A DNA stretch of 64,000 nucleotides from Agapanthus africanus (GCA_030015575.1 JASDDO010000001.1:141441988-141505987), one strand, 5' to 3'; numbered from the stretch's first letter, positions 24,456 to 35,374 are shown. Notes: a model not told the origin generated them from the letters alone. Made by a program: numbers and translations.

Positions 24456-25523
24456 GTTATGACTCATCGGGGCTCTCCAAAATGAGCCTAACCTCAAGTA
24501 AAAAGCGGCATGGCAAATTCCTAGCGCTTGCTCTTCCGACGGTCAAACTGCCAAGGAGGATTGCTTGAAGACGTCTTGTCCAGCCCCCGAAGGGATCAGA
24601 GACACGGCAGTCGCAGGGCTACTCGAACAGCACGATTGCCTATCGAGGAATACATCAGCTCATGCGACGGTATGACGGCCAAAACCCTAAGTACCACAGA
24701 CCCTAACGGACTTCTGTCGTAAAGAGCAGAGGTTAACTGTGACGTTAGGATATTCTTGCGAGATCTGCTTGATTCGTTTCGACTCGTGAGGAAAATGATG
24801 TCTTTGCGAGAACTTCTCGATTCGTCTCGACTCGTGAGATAAAGCTTTAGGCAGTAGGGATTAAAAAACCTGTTTCCTAAGCACTGGGATCCTGCAAGTC
24901 GGCCCAAAATGGTCTCTTGCATACTATCCACGGGTCTCACTCTCCGAAGTCGAATTTCGACAAGGAGGAGAACATCCGCTTACGGGTCCTCTCGACTCGT
25001 AAGAGGGAAAAATTCTCTCATAAGATCCTTACGACTTATAAGAAAAAACACACTTAGGAATCCTCACGACTCCTAAGGAGAAAATACACCTACGAGATCC
25101 TCTCGATCCGTAAGGAGAAAAGTCTTTATGAGACCCTCACGGCTCATAAAGTTGAAAAGTCTTAGGTGGCAGATCCTAACCCTGTCTCCTAAGCCATCAT
25201 TGCCCTGCAAAGAGGTCAAGATGGACCATCTATGAGCCACACTCGCCAAAGCTACATGCCACTGAAATGGAAAAGCTACTCATGAGCATATAAACTACTT
25301 CACTCCAGAGTAAGATATAAAGAGATAGAAGGGTGCGGCTCATGGAGTTAAGGGTTTGGAACTATATCTCTTAAGAGTCGAGATTTGAGTCAATGATAAA
25401 TGACGACGCTTGTGTCCGCTCGTTATCTTCTCAGATCAAGATTCTGAAAGTAATATACCAACCCGAAACTGGTCATAAGCTATGCATTACTTTGCACTAC
25501 TTCACCCACGTAAATACTTACGT
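24456..25523. repeat. LARD-1 3' interior with a series of stem-loops
   Basis: No gene seen. From about 24745 to 25165 there are seven successive stem-loops of one design, in which a word such as TTACGG, CATAAG, CTTAGG, TACGAG or TTATGA is followed by a TCCTCTCGACTC-like loop and the complementary word. The rest up to the purine tract is unremarkable. The segment 25490-25520 contains a short inverted repeat around CACGTAAATACTTACGTG. Confidence 0.75.
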
Positions 25524-25544
25524 GGGCAAAGTAGTGGGGGGCAT
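25524..25544 (+). other. LARD-1 polypurine-like tract
   Basis: GGGCAAAGTAGTGGGGGGCA lies immediately before the 3' LTR start. It is the position and composition expected for the plus-strand primer. Confidence 0.7.
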
Positions 25545-25762
25545 TTGTTCCCGCCAAAAATTTCTGCGCAAAAGAGCCCAAGGTATCAAATGGCGGCGAT
25601 ACGCTTAAGAAAATGGGAACCAGTATCTTCCGAGCTGTTTTTTTGATAAACTCCCGAATGAGAAACAGATAAGTTCTGATGGTATCGAAAGCGGCTCGAA
25701 AAACCCTTCGATTTGATATATTATGGGCATCGTAATTCATCCGGGATCAAAAGTTATGAGGA

Positions 25763-26102
25763 ATTACGTGTCCACACGTGATGGGCTTTTAAGAACCCGC
25801 TGGAGGAGTTAAAAGATACAATAAAAACTCAGAAAAGACCCCAATGGGGCATCACGTGCTCACACGTGACCATGGGTCACGTGCAGACACGTGATGGGCT
25901 TTTAAAGCCTCTAAAATAATGAATAGAATTTAATTCTAAAAGTCAGAAAATACCTCAACGAGGTATCACGTGCTTACACGTGACCAATGGTCACGTGTTG
26001 ACACGTGATGGTTAAAACTGAAACATAAATAAGCGGCTGAGAAAGGAACCCAATTGGGGGTCACGTGCTCACACGTGACCAAAGGTCACGTGCCAGCACG
26101 TG
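25763..26102. promoter_or_regulatory. Paired G-boxes in LARD-1 U3
   Basis: Six near-identical TCACGTG-N4-CACGTGA pairs lie 340-680 bp upstream of the TATA box (first near 25765, then 25852, 25874, 25970, 25992, 26063 and 26084, some imperfect). CACGTG is the G-box bound by plant bZIP and bHLH factors. Spacing between box centres is 10 bp. Binding is not shown by sequence alone. Confidence 0.7.
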
Positions 26103-26441
26103 ACTGGCTTTAAAAAGCATTATAATTTAATACAATTAAATTCTAAAAGTTTCTGAATCTTTCCAAATGGAAAAGGGTCATGGGGAACCGTTGGATTAAA
26201 AATCCAAGGGTGATTAAAAATCACCAATTTATAGAAAACCCTTGGACAAGGAAAGATTTCCCTGAAAATCTCACCAGGATAACAAATAGAATATCTTTTG
26301 GATTTAAAATCCACGGTGAATAAAATTCACTGAATGATCTAAAGGCCCAGATTAATGATAAATATAAATCAAATCTCTCAACAATCAAATCAAATCTTCC
26401 AATGAGAGATTTGCTAAACAAATTAACTCTTTTCCTTCTCC

Positions 26442-26449
26442 TATAAATA
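26442..26449 (+). promoter_or_regulatory. TATA box of LARD-1 LTR
   Basis: TATAAATA in a CCTATAAATAGG context, about 900 bp into the LTR. It is the only strong TATA word in the U3-like half. Transcription would start about 30 bp downstream, placing most palindrome blocks in the RNA. Confidence 0.65.
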
Positions 26450-26499
26450 GGAGTCAAGAAAAGAAGAGGAGGGGATCTACTTTTTTGAGAGAAAAATAG

Positions 26500-26965
26500 A
26501 GGGAGGAGAATTTAATTCTCAAGAGAAGAAAAAGCAAAGAGATGAGAATTTAATTCTCTGCAAAAGAAAAACCCTAGGTAAGAAAAGAGAGGCTTCAAAA
26601 GAGAATTTAATTCTCAAAAGAGTTTAACTCTTATTTAAAGAAAAGAACTTAGTTCTTCTTCTGGTTGAAGATCTGCACAGAGCACATCTCCCCATAACTT
26701 GAGAATTTAATTCTCATCGGGTCGAGATCCTGCCATGCAGATCCTAAACTTAGAAGGGGAATTGAGTTTTGAGAATTAATTCTCCTAAAACAAAACTAGG
26801 GTTTAAACCTAATCAAGAATTTAATTCTTTTACATATCTAGGAATTTAATTCCTTTGAAAAGAAATCAGGGTTTCATCCTAAATAAGAATTCAATTCTTT
26901 CACGATAGGAATATAATTCCTCCAAAATCATAATTAGGGTTTAACCCTACAAAGAATTCAATTCT
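26500..26965. repeat. GAATTTAATTC palindrome block
   Basis: At least eleven copies of (A/G)GAAT-TTA/TCA-ATTC(T/C) palindromes in under 470 bp (for example near 26508, 26545, 26600, 26702, 26780, 26817, 26841, 26887, 26908 and 26951). Flanking bases co-vary, so each copy remains self-complementary. Confidence 0.8.
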
Positions 26966-26997
26966 TAAAAGATCTCTGTTCATGAAAAGAACTAGGG

Positions 26998-27602
26998 TCA
27001 CGTGCCCCACGTGACCCTTGAAAAGATCCCCTGCAAAGAACTTTGAAGCATCACCTCACGTGCTCCCACGTGACTCCCAAAACGCAGAAAGAAAAAGCAA
27101 AGGAAATGAAAGCTTTGGGCGCTCTCACGTGTTATCACGTGACCCCTCAGCAAATGCTTTAACAATTGGCGCACAGATCCCCATCACGTGCCAACACGTG
27201 ATGCTCTAAAAATAAAAATGAAAGTATTTAACACTTAATGGCAAAACAAAAGAAAAGAAGCTTTGGGCACTCTCACGTGTCCCCACGTGACCCCTCAGTA
27301 AGTGCTATAATATTCGATGCATAAACCCCCATCACGTGCCAACACGTGATGCTCTAAAATAAAGATGAAAAGTGTTTAACACTTATTCGCAGATTTGAGG
27401 ATAAAACAAAGGAGATCTGGCTTCACATTTAGGGCGTCCTCACGTGTCACCACGTGACCCCTAATGAGTATTCTAACAGACCAGAGCGGGGGCCTCCATC
27501 ACGTGCTCACACGTGATGGCCGTCAGAATCAAAAGTGTTAAACACCTACCTGCAGAATAAAATGAGGGAAATCAGGGCGCTCTCACGTGTCCACACGTGA
27601 CC
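26998..27602. repeat. Second paired CACGTG block (transcribed side of LARD-1 LTR)
   Basis: Nine further pairs of CACGTG separated by 3-4 bases (27000, 27057, 27127, 27184, 27273, 27331, 27441, 27499, 27584). They alternate between a TCACGTG...GACCCCT form and an ATCACGTG...GATGCTC form about 60-100 bp apart, which indicates tandem amplification of a two-box unit. Confidence 0.8.
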
Positions 27603-27609
27603 CCTCTTT

Positions 27610-27795
27610 CTTTAGTGTTTAACACTAATTTGAAAATCTTATTTCCAGTGTTTAACACTGATTGTTTCTAGTGTTTAACACCAAATTGAAGATCATATTT
27701 CCAGTGTTTAACACTGATTGTCTTTTAGTGTTTAACACTAATTTTGAGAGTTCTACCTCTAGTGTTTAACAATGTTGTTCTCTAGTGTTTAACAC
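27610..27795. repeat. AGTGTTTAACACT palindrome block
   Basis: Seven copies of TAGTGTTTAACACTA or a close variant in 190 bp. Isolated copies also lie upstream at about 27222, 27370 and 27535. Confidence 0.85.
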
Positions 27796-28154
27796 TACTT
27801 TTAGCCAAATTGGCTAATTCTCCAGAGGCAAAAGTCCCTCCTCCAAATGAATCTCAATATTGAGGAAATCACAGACAAAATGTTGTCAGAGCCCCCAAAT
27901 CTCTGTTTAACATTGCTGAATGATGAAGGACTGAACCCAGACAAATGTCTAATGGCCCAAAGGGCCAATATTTCAAACATAATTGGACTTAGCCCAAACT
28001 GGCCATAAGTCCTCAAATCATCTTGAACTGAGCACATCTGCTCTTTCAACTAATTCATTGGTTCAAGGGTACATCTCGGAACTCCTCTGATATTTGTCGT
28101 TGTAATCCTTCAACGTCTTCAGAGAGGTGACGGGTCCCGACAACCACACATCAA

Positions 28155-28480
28155 CACGGACTGTGGAGTCCTTAAACTCATGGACTTATACGTCCTTAAA
28201 CCAAGATACGGACTGTGGGGTCCTTAAACCCGCGGACTTATGCGTTCTTAAACTAACGGACTAATGCGTCCTTAAACACACCCATATGGACTGTGGGGTC
28301 CTTAAACCCATGGACTTATGCGTCCTTAAACTACCTATGGACCGCAATGTCCTTAAACTACCAATGGACCACCACGTCCCTAAACTGGAACATGGACCAC
28401 TATGTCCCTAAACTGGAGATGGACTACCATGTCCCTAAACTGGCAATGGACCACCATGTCCCTAAACTGGAACAATAGAG
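28155..28480. repeat. GGAC...GTCC short hairpin tandem repeats
   Basis: About ten units of roughly 25-33 bp, each a GGAC-N6-GTCC(T/C)TAAAC hairpin with different loops. An isolated unit follows near 28710. Confidence 0.8.
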
Positions 28481-29291
28481 CCCCAAATGCTCTTTTGTCG
28501 GATCTAAACGATCCCGTTTAAGTTGATCTTAGCCTCAAATATGGCTAACCTATCCTTAAACCTTCAAACAGACTTTAGTCCCAAATTGGACTATGAATCC
28601 CCCCAATCAACTTTGGTTCAAGGGTACATCTCTGAACTCCTCTGACACCTGTCGTTGTAATCCTTCAACGTCGTCAGAGAGGTGACGGGTCCCGACGGCC
28701 ATACATGCAACGGACCACCATGTCCCTAAACTGAAACAATAGAGCCCAAATGCTTTTTTGTCGGATCTAAACGATCCTGTTAAATTGATCTTAGTCTCAA
28801 ATTAGACTAACGTATCCTTAACAAACGTTTAAGTTGATCTTAGCCTCAAATATGGCTAAGGTGTCCTTAAACCAAACCCCCAAACCCAAATCTAAGAAAA
28901 TACGGATTTGGACTAATCCACGTCCTACGGGAAACAACATAAATTTGTCTTCGTACACAATCCACGGGCAAACACAAACAAAACAAACACCCACGACACG
29001 AAGTGACCAGCTGGAGAAGGAGAAAGTTGTTACCGCGATGCGGTAGCGTAATTTAACTGCAGGGGCTTGCGCCTGCAGGGAAGAGCGTCCCCACAATCAA
29101 AAACCCCTCAACGAGGGAGAATCTGATGAAGTCCGCTACATCGGTCGCATCCGTTTAAACCTTCGATACATGGTGCCATAAATCAACTTGGCATCTTCGG
29201 AGAGGTAGACGGATAGCACCAATTAGCATCTGCCCCGAACCTCAGGCGAGACAGCCCATGTCTCGGCCGCCGTTCGGAGGGGAACAGTGTA

Positions 29292-29707
29292 GATTCCAAA
29301 TATTGTATCACATTCATAAAAACTAGGAGATGTTAAACTTTTTGATCGATCGATCAATCAACCACCCAAAATTCTCAGATGACTCAACACTTGAGTTAGA
29401 TTCAAAAATTACCAGACAGTGCCACAAGCATATACGGACTAGCATAAGAAAGCACGTCCCAAGCATCACCAACGGCGCCGCGGAACCGCCGCCAAAAGCA
29501 CCTTTTGGCCGCGGTACCGCGGTCGTTAGGTCGAGTTAGGGGTTCGTTTTTCTTGGGGGTCCACACAATACCCTGCACGATTTTCTGAACATTTTTAAAC
29601 CCAAAAATTCCAACTTTTGAAAAATTTCCAGAGAGCAATCTTGAGGTGGTGTTTGATATCCGTTCGAACTTTTTAATGTCGTCTAGGTTACCCTAAAACT
29701 CTAGCCT
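29292..29707 (-). other. Copia-B leader, primer-proximal part
   Basis: This is the part of the leader between LARD-1 and the primer site. It has no coding frame. It holds the paired CCGCGG palindrome module at 29473-29524, about 185 bp from the primer site. Confidence 0.75.
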
Positions 29708-29720
29708 GGCTCTGATACCA
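29708..29720 (-). other. Copia-B primer-binding site (tRNA-iMet)
   Basis: The minus strand reads TGGTATCAGAGCC, the standard plant Copia site complementary to the 3' end of initiator tRNA-Met. It is one base from the 5' LTR. Confidence 0.93.
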
Positions 29721-29721
29721 G

Positions 29722-31760
29722 TGCTGAAGGGTTTTGCTTAGCACCCTCACTGGGTTTTAACAAATATCAAACATGCATCTTAAAAAAATCTAGGTTGCTA
29801 ACTAAACCTAACCTAGAATCGAACTAGAGGATTAGGGTAAAACCTTACAAGTATCACATACTGGTAAATTTCTAACTCTAAAAGAAAAGAAATAAAACCT
29901 TTGTAGACCTCTCCTCCTTGACTCCTTGGTTCTACTTAAAGTTTGAACGGGTTCGCTTGAAACCTTCGAAGTCCACGACGATCCACCACGGAGTTCCTTG
30001 GCTCAAGCTCCTTGCTTCACTTGATCTAAATAGAAGTGATGCAAACAACCTACACTAGTGGGCTAGACTAATATAGATTGATGAAGTGGGTAATATTCTC
30101 ACTTAAAAACCTTTCTTTTTCTTTCTCTTCACTCACTTTGAAAGAGGTAGAAAGCTTGAAGGAAGAAGGAAATGAAAATGGCTTAGCTTGAGCTCAAGAG
30201 AGATCAACTCAAGATATAGTAATAATGATAGTAATGAGAGAAGAGAGAGCCACACTCACTCTTAACCAAGGCTGGGAAAATATATAGATATTTTTGAAGT
30301 TGAGTTAATAGATAATTAAAAATGAAACCATAGTTAGTGTAGATATTTTAGGAAGTGTGTAGAAGAAAAAACAACTATGATTTATTTCCCATTTTCTTTT
30401 AACTCAATAATAAAAATATCATTATAGTTTCCATGTGAGTCTTCCATAACCATCTCCAATGTATCATCAAGCATGACACATGTATGCATGCATGTGTACA
30501 TACATATCAATATAAACATACATACATACATGCACACAAAATAAAGAAAGGGTTTAATAAATGAGCTACTGGTCATTTGATATTAAATCAACACTTGATT
30601 TAATAACCCGGTCATATCACATACGACCTGACCAATAGAAAACGCCAGATTAAAATACGGTATCATATACGCGCATTTAATCAAGCTCCTGCGCATATCC
30701 CCATATGCGCCCCACATCGTTTCTCCTAAACTAAGAAACCCCTTTGTGGGACTCTAAGACTCGTCAATACGCTAGCAGTAGGCAGTGATCATATCACGTG
30801 CCCACAAACCGTCAGCGGCACTAGCTGTACGTAACGGCTCTAAGATATTGAGCGAACAGAAGAACAACAAGCGAACCTGTCAAAACTCCCGTAGAGCCAA
30901 CCAGCAACACTTATCGTACAATCCGGTCTTTTCGTCAGATATGCTGCATATCGAGTCTAGGGATGGTATCGTCAACTCTAATAACTCAATAATACATGCC
31001 GATGTATGGCCTATAACAGATCGAGAAACTACTGATAACACTTATCAGTAAATCTCATCAGCCCTAACCAAGGACTTCCTGTTATAGCCAATCGAGCACT
31101 GCGCAACATCAACCCCCAATACCGGGAGAGACGAAACCCCTCCTATCGCTCATTGCCTCCATGTATCTCGGGACTGTACCCAAAAGCCACCTGTTTGCAC
31201 AACTCAGTAGAGCTATAGTAAGGTGGAAATCAAAATACAGTGGAAGAACACATAAGACTCTATGACGATCTTGGGTCTACAAACTAACATGTATCAGTGT
31301 CACCTGAGAACTGATATCCGACGATAGATATAATACCATATAGGAGTTCTCAGCGAGTCCGTTCAGTGTATCCAGTCTTCACTGAGCACCCGAATACAAT
31401 CTTTGATGTCAAACACCAATAGATATGGGATCATCCATCGCCCATCATATGGGTCAAGAAACGTATACGCTAGTCTACTCTGAAATATCGATGCCCAGTC
31501 TCGATACACCCACGACTAGGAAGATTTTAAGGATATGCTTATAAACTACACATGTCCCACTAGTATGATCTGCATCATAATCACAGTAGTCAAGAAAATA
31601 CCCTAAGGGCTTTATCAACATTTACCAAATGAATAATATGCATGATCAAGTGAACATGTCAAGATAAAGAGTAACCAGATAGCATACTATCATGTCAAGC
31701 AAGAATGTCCTCTGAATACACACACACACACACACATCTAAAGCATAAATATATCCAACA
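29722..31760 (-). repeat. Copia-B 5' LTR
   Basis: A 2039-bp partner of 13755-15810. It differs at its outer end, where an (AC)n run at 31718-31737 replaces a segment kept in the other copy. Confidence 0.92.
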
Positions 31761-32040
31761 AAAATTTCAAAATGGAAATTTACTCACCTCAGTAGTAGTT
31801 TTGCCAGCAGCAAAGAGATCGATGAGGTGATGGAGACTGGGGATTCTACTGTCGACGAGACTGTGGCGATGAGCTCGCGGCGAGACTGTAGTGCAGCCAA
31901 CGACGACGAGGAAGTCGACGATGGGTATGGTGGCAACGAAGAAGTCGACGACGGGGTGATGGCGACGAGGCGCGCGCGGGAAATCGATCGTGGAGGTTGG
32001 GAAATTTTGAGGACGATGGGAAAATTATACTGAGCTTTAT
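31761..32040 (-). other. CACTA-1 5' untranslated region
   Basis: A GC-rich stretch with no recognisable gene. It corresponds in reverse orientation to 36183-36545 of CACTA-2, though poorly conserved. The plus-strand frame through it is low-complexity Glu/Asp-rich and not shared. Confidence 0.55.
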
Positions 32041-32263
32041 TTTTGTATAAATAACCCTTTGTTGCCCCTACGGATTAATCCGTAGGGCTTTCTTTTGCAG
32101 CTCCGTAGGGCCAAATAAAGGATTACATTTTAATATTTTTTAATTAATCTACAGGGCACCGTAGGGGCAAACCGTTGGCCCTACGGATTAATCCGTAGGG
32201 CCAATAAAAAGTTGCCCCTACGGAATCCTATATGCGTAGGGACAATCCCTTATTATAGCAGTG
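32041..32263. repeat. CACTA-1 5' terminal and subterminal repeats
   Basis: Contains CCCCTACGGATTAATCCGTAGGG palindrome halves and the terminal CACTGCTATAATAAGGG (minus strand). It matches the start of CACTA-2 (35966-36182) motif by motif. Confidence 0.85.
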
Positions 32264-33210
32264 ATAACATGTTTTTCAAAATTTATATCCCACTTTATCT
32301 AAATAAAGAAGCGGATATTTTAGTTTTTAAAAATTGGTGCATCATAACGGTTATTCAAAACCAAAGTTTGCTGATAGGCAAAACCAGGTGATTTCCCCAA
32401 CAGCAACAATTGCTCCGATTTCCAATATTGAGGATCAAATCACCTTTCCGATAATCTAATCATTCTCAACATTTTTCCGATTTCCGACATTGAGGATCAA
32501 ATCATATTTTCAATAATATAATCATACTCAACATCTGTAACAACTTACAGATGTGAGATGTTAATCCAGTATCTATATACCCAGAAATCGGAGTTAATTG
32601 GAAAACAGTTTTTGATTATAGTTACATAGAAAACATGAAATATCAAAACGTTTCGAAGGGTGGCTGGATATTCTTTGTAATGCCTCTTTCACTTGCCCAG
32701 GGTCATAATGGTGTTGCAATTTTCTTTTCGCTCACTTCAACCCCTATTGTTGTCTTTCTTTCTTACCTCATGTATAACGAACTTAGGTTAGTTGGTTTAC
32801 TTCTTTCCCTGCCTTTCAGCACCAGCCATAGGTTTGAAAAAAGACTATCCAACAAGCTTAATTGGTATATTCTCTTTATTTAAGGAGCTCTCAAACTTGA
32901 GATAAGGTAGAGAGGAAAAACATATGAATTATATCATATACAATTCACTTTTTCCAGAACCAGCGGCCATGCTCGACTAAAACATTTTCTTCGAGTTCGT
33001 ATGTAACTATACGAGATGACCTTCCAAGCAATTTATATTTCTGTATCTGATACAGAGGTGTCTGGAGGAGGTAGAAGGAAAGTAGGATCAGTAAGGACAT
33101 ATGCGATTTCGTCGCGAATTAGAGTAATCATGACTTTCCAAAGCCTAAGTTTGTAAAAAGGTTCAATTAAGTTGGTTTATGAGTTTTAGTTTAAGGTCGG
33201 TCATGGGTCG
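32264..33210 (-). pseudogene. Copia-A gag and protease relic
   Basis: The alignment to Copia-B resumes exactly after the CACTA-1 duplication (32267 onward against 18590 onward) and passes through the protease, knuckle and gag region. It is full of stops, with no usable frame. The plus-strand frame near 32635-32883 is a shadow. Confidence 0.7.
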
Positions 33211-35363
33211 CTGCCAGAGAGAGAAAAGAACACTCAGCGTGCACTCTAACCTTAATTAAATTGGTTTATTAATTTATCTAATTAAGATGGCTCCCACTGT
33301 TTCGTTGAATTTTCTTTCAAACCCTAAAAGGGGAACTAGCTGGGATTATGTATAAAAAATCTCCCGAGAGTAACTATTACTCACAGTGGGAATCAGGACA
33401 CAAACTATCATGGCGTGGTAATCTTGACAAAGGCAAACAAGTCACCCACTCCATAGAAGGTATACAATCTCATTGCAAGTTTCAACAATTGAAACTCCCG
33501 ATATAGTTTTTGCCCCTAACAGACCTTGACGAAGGCCAACAAAATATAAGTTGCTAGTCAAGTTCTACCCGTCATTTCGTGATTAATTTAGACCCATCCG
33601 CACAAGCTCTTAACTAAGGCCAATAAGGCTATACGACTGTCCTAACTAATCACATCATATACAAGAAGGAAGACATCACTTAGCTACCGTACTTTACGCC
33701 TTGATGAAGGCCAACAAACGCAGCATAAATACTAAGTACTCTACTTCCTGAAATGACAGAGAGCTACGGCTGGTTTTAAAGAAAACCATTAACGTAATGA
33801 ACTTGATATCACCGTAGGAACCGAGAAGTATTTTAAATTTATAGTCATATAGAGTTTTTCTTAAGTGCAGATTCCCCATGAAGGGATCATGGCTCTACCC
33901 ATTGAATGAGGTGCATGATATTCCTAATTGAATATCTCGATGCAAAGAAAAAAAAATAATGCTATAATACCATTTTAGAAAAAGTTTGGTTCCTACGACG
34001 TGTTTTAGGTTTTTTTTCTTTGCATTAATACAAATTAATGCAATCCCATCATTTAAACAATCACATATTATCTAGCATCTTCTATATACAGATATATCAT
34101 CATATAAATATATATCATCGCAGACAGATAATCAACATTACAGGCAAGCGATGAATATAATCAGAGGCAGATAATCACATTATAGGGATGCAATGAACAT
34201 CACAGAAATGGAATGGTCAGATTTCTTAGGAATCACGTGTTTTTTCGAGCCACAAACAAAATACGGTATTCCACGGTCGCGGGAATAGCCCATACATCGC
34301 CAACTGCAGACCCCTACAAGTGAGGCAAGACATCCTCCAACCCAAGAAATGATGTAACCCAATATCATCACCATGAGGGGGCCATCAGGACCTTTCTCGA
34401 ATTCGATGACTTAAGCTCTCCTCCTCGGGTCTATCCTATACCCCGTATAAGTGCAGCAAGCAACCCGCCAATCATAGACTTAAGTGACACGGTCTCAACT
34501 TCTTGAGATGGCCACCCACTGCAATCTAGAACCCGGTTGCCCGTGCGTTGCTTCGCGGGGTAATTCTAAAATCTGTATTAATACAACGGCAACAACGATC
34601 ACAACCAGATTGTGTCCCGATAAATAATAATACATAATCGGCAACGACGGCCACATGTTGACCGCTCGTCCCGTATAAAAGAATATACAATGTGGCTCAA
34701 ATACATAAATTGAAATAGAAAACTATTACACACAATTGACTCGAGGGGCTATCCATCTGCGACAATCCGATATATTCCAAACACAATATAAGATTTCACA
34801 GAGCAACAACATCTAAACGTGCAACCCCGTCGAACTGATTGCATCAATTCGTCGGCGTTAAACACATCATATCACCATATGTACAAAATAATTTGATTAA
34901 ACAAATGAATCAAACAATTTTGCTTGTACATGATCCAATTAAAACTAAACATGCTTCATGCAAATTTTTTGCATTCTAGTCATAACACCATTAAATAAAA
35001 TTTCCCATCTATCACATTTATTTTCTCAGCCAACAGATGCAATTCAATCAGGGCTGAGCACAAAAAGGAGGAAGTTGGAAAATCATAACTAACTGTTTAA
35101 TGGAATGATGCAAACATTAATTAACGTTTAAAAACTTATGCTTGCTAATCTTTGTCAACGCAGCCACATTTTTCCCACTCCACACACATTAATTACTGTT
35201 CAGTGGGGGAGGGAAAAAACACAGCAAGGGAGGGAACAGCCAATATGCTCGGCCAAAAGAAAAGAAAAAAAATAGCAAGAATCAAATAAGAATGATGCAA
35301 GTTCTAGTTTAACTGATCATCAACAACAAAAGCAATTAGTAGTAAATGGCGTAGCTCTGATAT
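33211..35363 (-). other. Copia-A untranslated leader
   Basis: About 2.15 kb without a gene, alignable in blocks with the Copia-B leader (19749-21626). It shows that an unusually long leader is a property of this Copia family. Confidence 0.7.
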
Positions 35364-35374
35364 CTCTGATACCA
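35364..35374 (-). other. Copia-A primer-binding site (tRNA-iMet)
   Basis: The minus strand reads TGGTATCAGAG directly next to the LTR end. A second GATATCAGAGC follows at once, a partial duplication of the site. Confidence 0.88.

Larger units (their letters stand above)
25546..29286 (+). repeat. LARD-1 3' LTR, 3741 bp, palindrome-rich
   Basis: A full-length LTR with a TATA box at 26442-26449. Upstream (U3) it has paired CACGTG boxes. Downstream it passes through separate blocks of short palindromes: GAATTTAATTC (26510-26960), paired CACGTG (26998-27602), AGTGTTTAACACT (27610-27795) and GGAC...GTCC (28155-28480). An 80-bp stem-loop block is repeated at 28072-28150 and 28618-28700. It ends near a CTGCAGGGGC...GCCTGCAG hairpin (29057-29078). 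No coding frame is credible. Confidence 0.9.
21627..29291 (+). mobile_element. LARD-1: non-autonomous LTR element with very large LTRs
   Basis: The element runs from TGTTCCCGCC at 21632 to GGGGAACA at 29286. It is flanked by exact GTGTA at 21627-21631 and 29287-29291. The 3' LTR is 25546-29286 (3741 bp); the 5' LTR keeps only its first 465 bp. A purine-rich tract (25524-25544) precedes the 3' LTR, giving plus orientation. No gag or pol is present. The interior is two tandem arrays and a hairpin-rich stretch. The two LTR copies differ by about 7 of 465 bases, so this is the youngest insertion. Large gene-free LTR elements are called LARDs; tandem repeats inside are known in the Tat lineage of Ty3/gypsy, but this family I do not recognise. 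Confidence 0.88.
13755..31760 (-). mobile_element. Copia-B: Angela/BARE-like LTR retrotransposon, minus orientation
   Basis: LTRs at 13755-15810 and 29722-31760 have TG/CA ends. A primer site complementary to initiator tRNA-Met is at 29708-29720 and a polypurine tract is at 15811-15821. Flanks AAAAG (13750-13754) and AAAAT (31761-31765) are a one-mismatch 5-bp duplication. CACTA-2 shows the uninterrupted counterpart near 36535-36545. Gag and pol domains run in Copia order (gag, protease, integrase, RT, RNase H) from 19748 to 15846. LARD-1 interrupts the leader at 21632-29286. All coding parts are broken. Confidence 0.93.
4950..32263 (-). mobile_element. CACTA-1: En/Spm-type DNA transposon, minus orientation
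   Basis: The left end reads CACTACTACAATAATGGG and the reverse complement of the right end reads CACTGCTATAATAAGGG; both continue into CCCTACG-rich subterminal repeats. It is flanked by ATA at 4947-4949 and 32264-32266, the 3-bp duplication expected for CACTA elements. Copia-B has the uninterrupted site at 18583-18593, which confirms both borders. It carries a TNP2-type transposase pseudogene (12202-8590), a second gene (8546-5707), a telomere-like tract, and Copia-B inserted at 13755-31760. Without Copia-B the element would be about 9.3 kb. Both genes are damaged, so it is not autonomous now. Confidence 0.93.

Noticed and set aside
32635-32883. Membrane-like 82-codon plus-strand frame
   Set aside because: It lies antisense to the Copia-A gag relic and is hydrophobic by base composition only.
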